The notes beneath the pieces are model-generated. The model was given only the letters and a program-made list of their open reading frames with translations. It was not told where the DNA came from and ran no database searches. From assembly GCA_010027825.1 (NCBI GenBank), contig RGUK01000113.1, forward strand, positions 1 to 5,689: DNA of 5,689 nt, written 5' to 3'. The stretch comes from a bacterium. GTDB taxonomy: Bacteria > Dependentiae > Babeliae > Babeliales > RVW-14. Positions 1-4,449 of the stretch are shown here, piece after piece (the stretch's first letter is position 1; every line of letters begins with the position of its first letter). The translations under genes were made by a program, and so were the position numbers.

Positions 1-192
1 GACTTCAACCTGTCCAATTTGCTTCTCATGTTTCATGGAGAATGCGTCCTTGAATCTCCAAATATCGATGATGTCACCTACCAAGTAGATGTTATCAAAG
101 GTATTGGACTTTAGGAAGTCTATGAGAGGCTTGTGCTTTGCCTTCTTAGAGGCAAGATGAAAGTCTGATAGAAAGACCGTTGTGTAGTGCAT
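1..192 (-). CDS. Calcineurin-like metallophosphoesterase, N-terminal part (runs off left edge)
   Basis: The frame is open from an ATG at 192 to the window edge, giving the first 64 residues. The start MHYTTVFLSDFHLAS holds the first metal-binding motif DxH (Asp10, His12), and YLVGDIIDIWRF holds the second, GDxxD (Asp40, Asp43). The spacing and the WRF that follows resemble the LpxH/UDP-2,3-diacylglucosamine pyrophosphatase branch of the calcineurin-like phosphoesterases. The later GNHD and histidine motifs would lie outside the window, so the substrate cannot be named; a phosphodiesterase acting on nucleotide or nucleic-acid substrates is equally possible in a phage. It begins 9 nt after the stop of the upstream gene. 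No Shine-Dalgarno is visible; a TTAAATA element ends 6 nt before the ATG, which could be a late-type promoter or chance, since it overlaps the previous stop codon. Confidence 0.8.
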   Translation of the reverse strand, partial: MHYTTVFLSDFHLASKKAKHKPLIDFLKSNTFDNIYLVGDIIDIWRFKDAFSMKHEKQIGQVEV

Positions 193-201
193 CTATAGTA
201 T

Positions 202-675
202 TTAACCGAAGCGTCTGCGTCCGATGGCAATGATAGCGGCCAGTCCAAGCATCGCTGTAACGCCCGGAGCAGGCACAGGAGGGCGTACAGGCCCGTCGTA
301 AGGAATGCTCTCGGTAGGCAATTCCATAGACACGCTCTCAACGAGGTCATGCTGAATGGGGATAAACATATCCTGATTCACGGTCTGCACGGTCATTACA
401 AGGTTTCCGTTATTATACACCTTATGAATCCAAAAGCCATCAAATGATCCCATGAAATAGGGACGAAGTGAGGAAACATAGTTTGACACCGTAGGCTCTA
501 CGATTGCTTCGGAGCGAGGCTCCATAATCGTTAGTGTGGAATCAAACTTCAGAGGGTTGGTGTACGACACCTCCATATACATGGAGCCTTGGTCGATGGA
601 CGAAGAAAACTTCTGTCCAATGTCATAGATCGTTGAAACTGAGTATCCCATATTAGTGTAGTCCAAGTTCTTCAT
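202..675 (-). CDS. Protein with PEP-CTERM-like C-terminal sorting signal, no signal peptide seen
   Basis: About 157 aa from the ATG at 675. Residues 1-125 look beta-rich and unfamiliar (for example GSFDGFWIHKVYNNG). The C-terminus has the three parts of a PEP-CTERM sorting signal: VPAPG at 134-138, a short hydrophobic stretch at 139-152 and the basic cluster RRR at 153-155, two residues before the stop. In bacteria such tails are recognised by exosortases in the inner membrane; the VPAPG form is typical of Planctomycetes. The oddity is that no start choice yields a Sec signal peptide, which genuine exosortase substrates need. Start sites: the ATG at 675 overlaps the upstream gene by 23 nt; an ATG at 651 sits just after that gene's stop; neither has a clear ribosome binding site. 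A longer TTG start at 756 would lie deep in the upstream gene. Function is unknown; it could instead be a tail-anchored membrane protein. Confidence 0.7.
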   Translation of the reverse strand: MKNLDYTNMGYSVSTIYDIGQKFSSSIDQGSMYMEVSYTNPLKFDSTLTIMEPRSEAIVEPTVSNYVSSLRPYFMGSFDGFWIHKVYNNGNLVMTVQTVNQDMFIPIQHDLVESVSMELPTESIPYDGPVRPPVPAPGVTAMLGLAAIIAIGRRRFG

Positions 676-880
676 CAAGTTGTGCGAGTCTATCCATCGC
701 CTTTTGCTGTTCCGTCTTTGGCTTCTCAAAGCAATCCCATCCACGGATTTTGGCAACTTCTTCTGACTTCTTTCCTGTGTCTAGTCCTTGCCAAAGGCAG
801 ACTTCTCTCCGGGCTTCGTCACGCTCGGCAATACAGAACTCCAACTCTTGAACTAGTCGTGAAAATGGATCGTCACTCAT
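653..880 (-). CDS. Small phage protein, ERDEARREVC...RGWDCF family (copy 1)
   Basis: 75 aa and not assignable to a known function. The sequence reads as a charged helix ending in ERDEARREVC (19-28), a variable linker, then RGWDCF (46-51) and a helical tail. The two signature blocks recur in the genes at 1139-1465 and 1455-1727, so the three are paralogues of one family. The start ATG overlaps the stop of the preceding gene by 8 nt and has GGTGAG about 7 nt upstream, a good ribosome binding site that supports translational coupling. Cys and Trp are conserved between copies (C28, W48, C50 here), which suggests a structural or metal/redox role, but that is inference. Confidence 0.85.
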   Translation of the reverse strand: MSDDPFSRLVQELEFCIAERDEARREVCLWQGLDTGKKSEEVAKIRGWDCFEKPKTEQQKAMDRLAQLDEELGLH

Positions 881-1142
881 CTGTCATCTCACCCATGAAA
901 AAGTTTTTCTGATTAATTTCCTCAGACCGCTTATCAAGTTCCTCTTGCAACTTCTTGCCAGCATCAGACTGCTTCCACGCTTCGATGGCGGGGTGATCGC
1001 ATGAGCAGACAAGAGCCTCGTCCGTATCGGGTCCAACAAGCAACCCGTCCCACTCGTTGCACCAATGCCATCCGGCTTCCCACTCCTCTTTGGTGAGTCC
1101 TTGTCCGGTGCGGTCAAGTTCCATATAGCGTTCTCTGTTCAC
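873..1142 (-). CDS. Small phage protein with GWHWCNEWDGLLVG motif
   Basis: 89 aa, function unknown. The core has LTKEEWEAGWHWCNEWDG at 16-33 running on into LLVG, then CSCDH at 46-50 and a charged helical tail. Motifs of the form GWHxCxEWDGLL occur in small hypothetical phage proteins as far as I recall. His26, Cys28, Cys46, Cys48 and His50 could make a small metal site, but this is only a possibility. The start is a GTG that overlaps the previous stop as GTGA. It has AGGAG 8 nt upstream, which decides for GTG over the in-frame ATG six codons later. It lies between members of the GWDCF family but does not share their signature, apart from a generally acidic helical build. Confidence 0.85.
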   Translation of the reverse strand: MNRERYMELDRTGQGLTKEEWEAGWHWCNEWDGLLVGPDTDEALVCSCDHPAIEAWKQSDAGKKLQEELDKRSEEINQKNFFMGEMTDE

Positions 1143-1465
1143 TTGTCAGTCTCCTCAAGATCAAACTTTGGCGGTACTGCCTTGCCTTTGGCAACAACCA
1201 CGGCTTTCAGAGTCTTGACGACTGGTGCATTCTTGAAGCAGTCCCATCCACGCAACTCGGCCTCTTCCTTGGCAGTCGTTGCTCCATCCATCTCAACCCA
1301 TTCGCACACCTCCCGCCGCGCCTCGTCGCGCTCTTTGCGGAGTTCTTTGATATAATCAACCACCTGATTAAATACATCTTCGGTCACACTAAACTGCATG
1401 AACCGATACTTGAATGCCAAGAAGCGATCAAGGATATCCACACCATTTGAATCTCTATCGGGCAT
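1139..1465 (-). CDS. Small phage protein, ERDEARREVC...RGWDCF family (copy 2)
   Basis: 108 aa from the ATG at 1465. An N-terminal segment (1-40) with aromatic residues precedes a charged helix carrying ERDEARREVC at 45-54; RGWDCF follows at 72-77, then a Lys/Val-rich tail. It is the closest relative of the copy at 653-880 (identical ten-residue and six-residue blocks) and more distant from 1455-1727. The start is chosen because AGGAG lies 7 nt upstream of this ATG. Another ATG two codons earlier is too close to that site, and the frame extends further upstream only through the neighbour's coding sequence. It overlaps the preceding gene by 11 nt. Function unknown. Confidence 0.85.
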   Translation of the reverse strand: MPDRDSNGVDILDRFLAFKYRFMQFSVTEDVFNQVVDYIKELRKERDEARREVCEWVEMDGATTAKEEAELRGWDCFKNAPVVKTLKAVVVAKGKAVPPKFDLEETDK

Positions 1466-1727
1466 CGGCATTCTCCTTGAAGCAATCCCATCCAAATGAC
1501 TTTGCCACATCCATTGCTGCTTCTTCAAGAGTCATATCTTCGTGTGCTGGATTCGGGAAGAAGTCCGTGAATCCTCGGCAATATTCCCGCCTTGCCTTGT
1601 CGCGCTCTTTTGTCAGTCGTTGAATAGTCTCATACGCCTCACAGATATCTCGCAGAACATCAGGGGGAAGATCGGTGCGCTTGGAGTGGCAGCGTAGGCG
1701 GTAGTCTATGGGCTCGTACTCGGGCAT
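1455..1727 (-). CDS. Small phage protein, ERDKARREYC...FGWDCF family (copy 3)
   Basis: 90 aa, function unknown. The N-terminus MPEYEPIDYRLRCHSKR is unlike the sister copies; a helix (23-50) ends with ERDKARREYC at 41-50, a longer acidic linker with MTLEEAAMDVAKS follows, and FGWDCF sits at 78-83. It is the most divergent of the three paralogues, with Tyr for Val before the conserved Cys and Phe for Arg before GWDCF. The ATG overlaps the stop of the gene before it as TGATG, with AAGGA about 10 nt upstream, so coupled translation is likely. Confidence 0.85.
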   Translation of the reverse strand: MPEYEPIDYRLRCHSKRTDLPPDVLRDICEAYETIQRLTKERDKARREYCRGFTDFFPNPAHEDMTLEEAAMDVAKSFGWDCFKENADAR

Positions 1728-1915
1728 CAGAGCAAGTCCTTGAAGTTGTCAATCTTGATGCTAATCTGCTCCAACTGATCGGTGATCTCGTTGGTGGTTA
1801 TGTTACCCTCAAAGATGTCGCTATTCAACATCTCAACCATATCCTGAATCTTATCCATGCGGTCATGGAGGGTAAGGGGAGTTTTTTCGATCTTGGTCTT
1901 GGTCTTGTTAGCCAT
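1727..1915 (-). CDS. Small helical protein of unknown function
   Basis: 62 aa from the ATG at 1915. A Lys/Thr-rich leader (MANKTKTKIEK) is followed by an almost wholly helical, heptad-like segment from about 17 to 60 (HDRMDKIQDMVEML, then ITDQLEQISIKIDNF), consistent with a short coiled coil. The start follows the previous stop by 1 nt and has GGAG 9 nt upstream inside that gene. An ATG three codons earlier touches the GGAG directly and is less likely. The leader resembles those of the two genes before it (1917-2189 and 2186-2745). No family recognised. Confidence 0.75.
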   Translation of the reverse strand: MANKTKTKIEKTPLTLHDRMDKIQDMVEMLNSDIFEGNITTNEITDQLEQISIKIDNFKDLL

Positions 1916-1916
1916 A

Positions 1917-2189
1917 TCAGACATCTCCGTAAAGGGCTTCTTCGGTATAACGAGTGACACTCTTGATCTTGCCGTAGCGACGACGAGCGCAAGCCACGAT
2001 GCGCTTGTATATCTTCGGGGTGCAGTAGAACTGAATGTCGAATCCACTAACTCCCATGCCACTTCCGTAGAAATAGCGGCTGTAACGCTTCTCCAGCCCA
2101 CGGGAAATTTCAAAATAGTTTCCACGGTTGTAAAAGAAAATGTAGTGGTACTTGGTCGGCTTCTTGGTCTTGGTTGCGGTCTTAGTCAT
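1917..2189 (-). CDS. Tyr- and Lys/Arg-rich basic protein of unknown function
   Basis: 90 aa, strongly basic, with about a dozen tyrosines. A Lys/Thr leader (MTKTATKTKKPTK) precedes the folded part, which contains YHYIFFYNRGNYFEISRG, a Gly-rich turn (YGSGMGVSG, 41-49) and a basic helix around IYKRIVACARRRYGKIK (60-76). The charge and aromatic content would suit a nucleic-acid-binding protein, but no family is recognised. The start overlaps the stop of the repeat protein before it as ATGA, with AAGGAA 6 nt upstream. That overlap is with the frame used after the frameshift in the upstream gene, which argues that this downstream frame is or was translated. Confidence 0.8.
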   Translation of the reverse strand: MTKTATKTKKPTKYHYIFFYNRGNYFEISRGLEKRYSRYFYGSGMGVSGFDIQFYCTPKIYKRIVACARRRYGKIKSVTRYTEEALYGDV

Positions 2190-2745
2190 TTTGTTTCCTT
2201 AATTTTCTTAAGAGGCGTTTTTTGAGCCTTGAGAGCAGAGACCTGGAGTTGAAGAATGGGATCCTTTTTTAAAGTTTCTTGAGCATTCCAGCGGACACGG
2301 TAATCCTCGTCTTCCAGAGCCTTCAGCAGAATTTTGGGAGTATAGCATTGGGATTCTCTGCAGCAGCCAAGCGTGTATGATCGCAACTATTTTTTATCGC
2401 CTTCATCAGAATTTTAGGAGTAGCATTAGGATGCCCGGCAGCACAATAGCGGACACCCGAATCCTTGTCTCCAATTGCCTTCAGCAAAATTTCGGGAGTA
2501 GCATTAGGATGCCCGGCAGCACAATAGCGGACAGAGTGATGCTTGTCTCCAATTGCCTTTAGCAGTATTTCAGGAGTGGCATTAGGATTCCCGGCAGCAG
2601 CACTGCGGACTTGGTGATTCTTGTCCCCCAGCGCCTTCATCAGGAGTTCGGGAGTGGCGTTGGGATGCTTCGCAGCAGCCGTGCGGACATCAACATCCTT
2701 ATTGTCTAGGTCTTTCAGGAGTTTATTGGTAGTCTTAGTAGCCAT
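2186..2745 (-). CDS. LRV/HEAT-like tandem-repeat protein, interrupted by a -1 frameshift
   Basis: Starts at the ATG at 2745 (GGAG 6 nt upstream, inside the end of the preceding gene). A Lys/Thr leader and a partial first unit are followed by 26-residue repeats of the type PNATPEILLKAIGDK, a variable part, then VRYCAAGH. These match the variant leucine-rich repeat/HEAT-like pattern, alpha-solenoids that usually act as protein-binding scaffolds. The opening frame stops at TGA 2323-2325 after about 140 aa, in the middle of a repeat. The repeat continues in the -1 frame (PKILLKALEDEDYRVRW) for 48 residues to TGA at 2186-2188. At the junction a TA dinucleotide is extra compared with sister repeats, and a CCCAAAA heptamer lies in the correct phase for -1 slippage. 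The gene is therefore either a recent frameshift mutant, a programmed frameshift product of about 186 aa, or a sequence error. Confidence 0.75.
2332..2338 (-). other. Candidate -1 slippery heptamer C_CCA_AAA
   Basis: On the minus strand the zero-frame codons are CTC CCA AAA TTC TGC TGA. C_CCA_AAA fits the X_XXY_YYZ rule for tandem -1 slippage, and the -1 frame resumes the repeat protein (CCC AAA ATT CTG CTG AAG). No convincing downstream stem-loop was found by eye, so a programmed event is unproven. Confidence 0.4.
2345..2734 (-). repeat. Five in-phase 78-bp tandem repeats within the LRV-like gene
   Basis: The anchor GCATTAGG/GCATTGGG/GCGTTGGG (plus-strand reading) recurs at 2345, 2423, 2501, 2579 and 2657, exactly 78 bp apart, each encoding one 26-residue repeat. 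The middle copies are nearly identical at the DNA level (for example ATGCCCGGCAGCACAATAGC twice), pointing to recent duplication or homogenisation. The extra TA lies just outside the anchor at 2341-2344. Confidence 0.9.
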
Positions 2746-2746
2746 G

Positions 2747-2977
2747 TTATTCTCCAAAGGTGTTAATACCATCGTCAAAGAGGGGCATATCTACTTCGTA
2801 GTCGTCGTCAAGGAAGGCATAGTCCTCCTGCTTCTCACCCACCTGCTTGAGTCTGTAATACTCCCACACAGGACCGGAGGAGCAGTTCCACTCCCACAGA
2901 ACCCCCCGCATGACTTCGATCTTTGAGTTCAGACGGGCGATCTCGGCCTTCAGTTCGTTAATGTCGTCGCTGTTCAT
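2747..2977 (-). CDS. Small acidic protein with N-terminal coiled coil, unknown function
   Basis: 76 aa from the ATG at 2977 (78 aa if the ATG at 2983 is used). Residues 3-24 (DDINELKAEIARLNSKIEVM) form a clear amphipathic helix; a Trp-rich middle (VLWEW, VWEYY) and a very acidic tail (DDDYEVDMPLFDDG) follow. The N-terminal helix resembles that of the upstream gene at 3009-3380 (Asp-Ile, then Leu and Glu-Ile at the same spacings), so the two are probably related at least in this part. It has its own promoter, whose predicted start site coincides with the ATG at 2977, and no clear Shine-Dalgarno, unlike the genes further down the operon. The stop is 1 nt before the next start. Confidence 0.75.
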   Translation of the reverse strand: MNSDDINELKAEIARLNSKIEVMRGVLWEWNCSSGPVWEYYRLKQVGEKQEDYAFLDDDYEVDMPLFDDGINTFGE

Positions 2978-2983
2978 GTTCAT

Positions 2984-3012
2984 AGTATACACTCTCTTGG
3001 GTTGGTTGTCAA
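2984..3012 (-). promoter_or_regulatory. sigma70-like promoter, TTGACA-N17-TATACT
   Basis: On the minus strand a consensus -35 (3012-3007) is followed after exactly 17 nt by TATACT (2989-2984). The -10 is embedded in GAGAGTGTATACTATG, a 16-base string also found before the next gene upstream. Six nt after the -10 comes an ATG, so the expected transcription start falls on the A of that codon, giving a leaderless mRNA. The promoter overlaps the last codons of the preceding gene. Confidence 0.75.
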
Positions 3013-3380
3013 TCAATATGAATCTCAATACCCAAACTATTCATCACCTTCGTGGCCTGCTTACCCACCTTGGGGGCTTCTTCAGGCAGGGGTGGCAATT
3101 CATCCACTCGCAGACGCTTTCTTTCTCCAGTCTGTTCGCCGGGAAGAATCTCTGCGGTCAAATATTGAGAAACTTTTTTACGCTTTTTAGAGACAACTTT
3201 GGGTTCAAACTCTTCGTCATAGATTTCTCTGTAGGGACGAATGGCACGGCAGATTGGACTGGACACCCACCAGTTCTCCAACGACGTGCCGGGAAGGGTG
3301 GGAAGGGCATTGAAGGCTTCTTCAATGCAATTACGCAGATAGCGAATCTCACGCTGCAAACGCTCGATGTCGGGTTGCAT
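3009..3380 (-). CDS. Protein with N-terminal coiled coil and basic linker, unknown function
   Basis: 123 aa from the ATG at 3380 (125 aa from the ATG at 3386). Residues 3-22 (PDIERLQREIRYLRNCIEEA) make an amphipathic helix like that of the gene at 2747-2977. A Trp-containing middle (ENWWVSS, 35-41), a basic patch SKKRKK (64-69), a Lys/Arg-rich segment (GERKRLR) and a Pro/Glu stretch (PPLPEEAPK) follow. No family recognised; the basic patches could bind nucleic acid. It is the first gene of the leftward block. There is no Shine-Dalgarno; a -10 box ends 6 nt before the ATG, so translation may start on a leaderless transcript. The frame can be extended upstream to 3407, but that would read through the promoter. 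Confidence 0.75.
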   Translation of the reverse strand: MQPDIERLQREIRYLRNCIEEAFNALPTLPGTSLENWWVSSPICRAIRPYREIYDEEFEPKVVSKKRKKVSQYLTAEILPGEQTGERKRLRVDELPPLPEEAPKVGKQATKVMNSLGIEIHID

Positions 3381-3386
3381 GGACAT

Positions 3387-3414
3387 AGTATACACTCTCA
3401 ATGCCAAAAGGCAA
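3387..3414 (-). promoter_or_regulatory. sigma70-like promoter of the leftward block, TTGCCT-N16-TATACT
   Basis: Minus-strand TATACT (3392-3387) lies in the same 16-base context GAGAGTGTATACTATG as the promoter at 2984-3012 and is followed, again after 6 nt, by an ATG. A weaker -35, TTGCCT, ends 16 nt upstream. The -35 abuts the CTAAATA box of the opposing plus-strand genes, so polymerase occupancy should be mutually exclusive. Confidence 0.6.
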
Positions 3415-3421
3415 CTAAATA
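3415..3421 (+). promoter_or_regulatory. T4-late-like promoter box CTAAATA
   Basis: CTAAATA followed by 5 nt (CCTAC) and the first ATG of the plus-strand operon. It resembles the T4 late box TATAAATA, which occupies -13 to -6; at that geometry the transcript would start at the ATG. No -35 element or Shine-Dalgarno is visible. Late timing fits genes for capsid-targeted proteins. The match is 6 of 8 to the T4 box, so this is tentative. Confidence 0.45.
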
Positions 3422-3426
3422 CCTAC

Positions 3427-3451
3427 ATGAAAAAATTTAAGCAATTTTTAA
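3427..3451 (+). repeat. Duplicated 25-bp start cassette encoding the capsid-targeting peptide
   Basis: The first 25 bases of the gene at 3427 recur without change at 3885-3909, and with 3 differences at 4450-4474, each time starting at an ATG. Silent positions are shared, so the repeat is conserved as DNA, not only as peptide. It may mark recombination junctions between cargo genes. Confidence 0.85.
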
Positions 3452-3888
3452 TTGAATCGGCAAACGGTATCACAGAAGATTGGTTCAGTCACGAAAGCAC
3501 CTTCATGGCATTCAAGCCACCAGTACCCGTTCCCCATGAAACCGCAACCCAAGCAGGAACCATCGAAACCCTCGAAGGGCCTGTTCGTTACGAAGCAGGA
3601 CACAAAATCATGACTGGGCCAAAGGGTGAGCGTTATCCGATTGCTCCTGAAAAATTTGAAAAACTCTACGATGTTGATGAAAAGGGAACTGCGACTCCCA
3701 AGAAAGTCATCAAGCAAGTACGCCCAGCAGATCACAGCGGGGTGCTGAAAACATCTTGGGGTGAACTTTCATACAAGCCCGGAGACTTGATCGTAAGGCA
3801 CGGAGAAGGTGATTATGGCGTAGTAGCACCAGATATCTTTGCCAAGACATATCAAAAACACGAAGAACTAATTGAGGATGAGGAATGA
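3427..3888 (+). CDS. Candidate capsid-targeted internal protein with two PGDYG-like repeats
   Basis: 153 aa. Residues 1-10 (MKKFKQFLIE) match the capsid-targeting sequence of T4 internal proteins (MKTYQEFIAE) and end in L-I-E, the (I/L)-x-E pattern cut by the T4 prohead protease gp21, so Ser11 would be the mature N-terminus. After a Pro-rich linker (30-37) come two copies of one domain, about 48-82 and 108-143. They align on G-x-(V/L)-x-Y-x-x-G-(H/D), then G-x-Y-x-(I/V)-(A/V)-A-P-x-x-F and a final Tyr; the second contains PGD and GDYG, as in the phage-associated PGDYG family. The start is the ATG at 3427, not in-frame codons further upstream, because the targeting peptide begins there and a late-like box sits just before it. 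It ends ATGA-overlapped with the next gene. The role is probably cargo packed in the head; the exact activity is unknown. Confidence 0.8.
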   Translation: MKKFKQFLIESANGITEDWFSHESTFMAFKPPVPVPHETATQAGTIETLEGPVRYEAGHKIMTGPKGERYPIAPEKFEKLYDVDEKGTATPKKVIKQVRPADHSGVLKTSWGELSYKPGDLIVRHGEGDYGVVAPDIFAKTYQKHEELIEDEE

Positions 3889-4445
3889 AAAAATTTAAGC
3901 AATTTTTAAGAGAAGAGATGACCGCCACACATATGTTGGGACTTTTATCGTGGGACGCATTCATACAATGGTTAGAGACAACTTTTGGAGTTACAACAAC
4001 GGGAGCAGGCGGGGGAATGGATGTTTATACACGCTTTACAATGACACTTTACCTTCAATTACACCAATGGTTTATGCGAACATATCCAAATGCCACTCCC
4101 GAACAAGTAAACACTTTTATGCAAAGAATGCGTGATTTGTATGACAGATTTAATGACCTCTTTGATGACTACGTGAGTCCCGGCCCACCAACTCCCGGTA
4201 CACCCGGCACACCTTTTGGTGGAGCAGATGATCCTCGTTATAATTTTGATTTACAAAACCCAAACACATGGGAAGGTATAAATCCATTTAATCCTGACTT
4301 CCTACGACCCGGCGCACCAATTCCCGGTCCATATCAACGTGACGACAATGTTAATCCGTATCTTCCTTGGTGGTACAGATATTTTCCTGGCCAACCATAC
4401 ACAACACCCGGTCAACAAGTGAATCCTGGAACTTACGAGGCATAA
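3885..4445 (+). CDS. Candidate capsid-targeted protein, aromatic helices plus Pro-rich tail
   Basis: 186 aa. The capsid-targeting peptide MKKFKQFLRE is at 1-10, with predicted gp21-type cleavage after Glu10 (L-R-E). The mature part starts with Met/Trp/Phe-rich helices (MLGLLSWDAFIQWLETTF, 17-34; then about 45-96, rich in Phe, Tyr, Met and Asp). A Pro/Gly/Thr linker (99-113, SPGPPTPGTPGTPFG) and a low-complexity C-terminal half rich in Pro, Asn, Tyr and Trp (for example NPYLPWWYRYFPGQPY) follow. No known enzyme motif is seen. It overlaps the preceding gene by 4 nt (ATGA), with GAGG just upstream as a ribosome binding site. The TPEQ...RDLYDRF region resembles the SEEQ...NLLEKHKRM region of the next gene, suggesting shared ancestry beyond the targeting peptide. 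Confidence 0.8.
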   Translation: MKKFKQFLREEMTATHMLGLLSWDAFIQWLETTFGVTTTGAGGGMDVYTRFTMTLYLQLHQWFMRTYPNATPEQVNTFMQRMRDLYDRFNDLFDDYVSPGPPTPGTPGTPFGGADDPRYNFDLQNPNTWEGINPFNPDFLRPGAPIPGPYQRDDNVNPYLPWWYRYFPGQPYTTPGQQVNPGTYEA

Positions 4446-4449
4446 GTCT

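Noticed and set aside
412..440. Perfect TATAAT on the minus strand (417-412) in a GTGTATAAT context
   Set aside because: It lies inside a coding sequence (VYNN), has no -35 match at 16-18 nt and no gene start just downstream.
676..756. Longer TTG start (756) for the PEP-CTERM-like gene
   Set aside because: It would read through the conserved C-terminal half of the GWDCF family gene at 653-880 in another frame; it has no signal peptide either and adds only shadow sequence.
1857..2225. 122-codon plus-strand open frame opposite the small minus-strand genes
   Set aside because: Antisense to genes with good ribosome sites and overlaps; it lacks its own site and recognisable motifs. Similar plus-strand frames over 1-3380 were rejected for the same reason.
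2978..3028. Upstream start at 3028 for the gene at 2747-2977
   Set aside because: It would translate across the promoter and into the previous gene, with no ribosome binding site; the ATGs at 2983/2977 fit better.
3367..3426. Upstream in-frame start at 3367 for the first plus-strand gene
   Set aside because: The extra residues come from the antisense of the leftward gene start and its promoter; the targeting peptide begins exactly at 3427.
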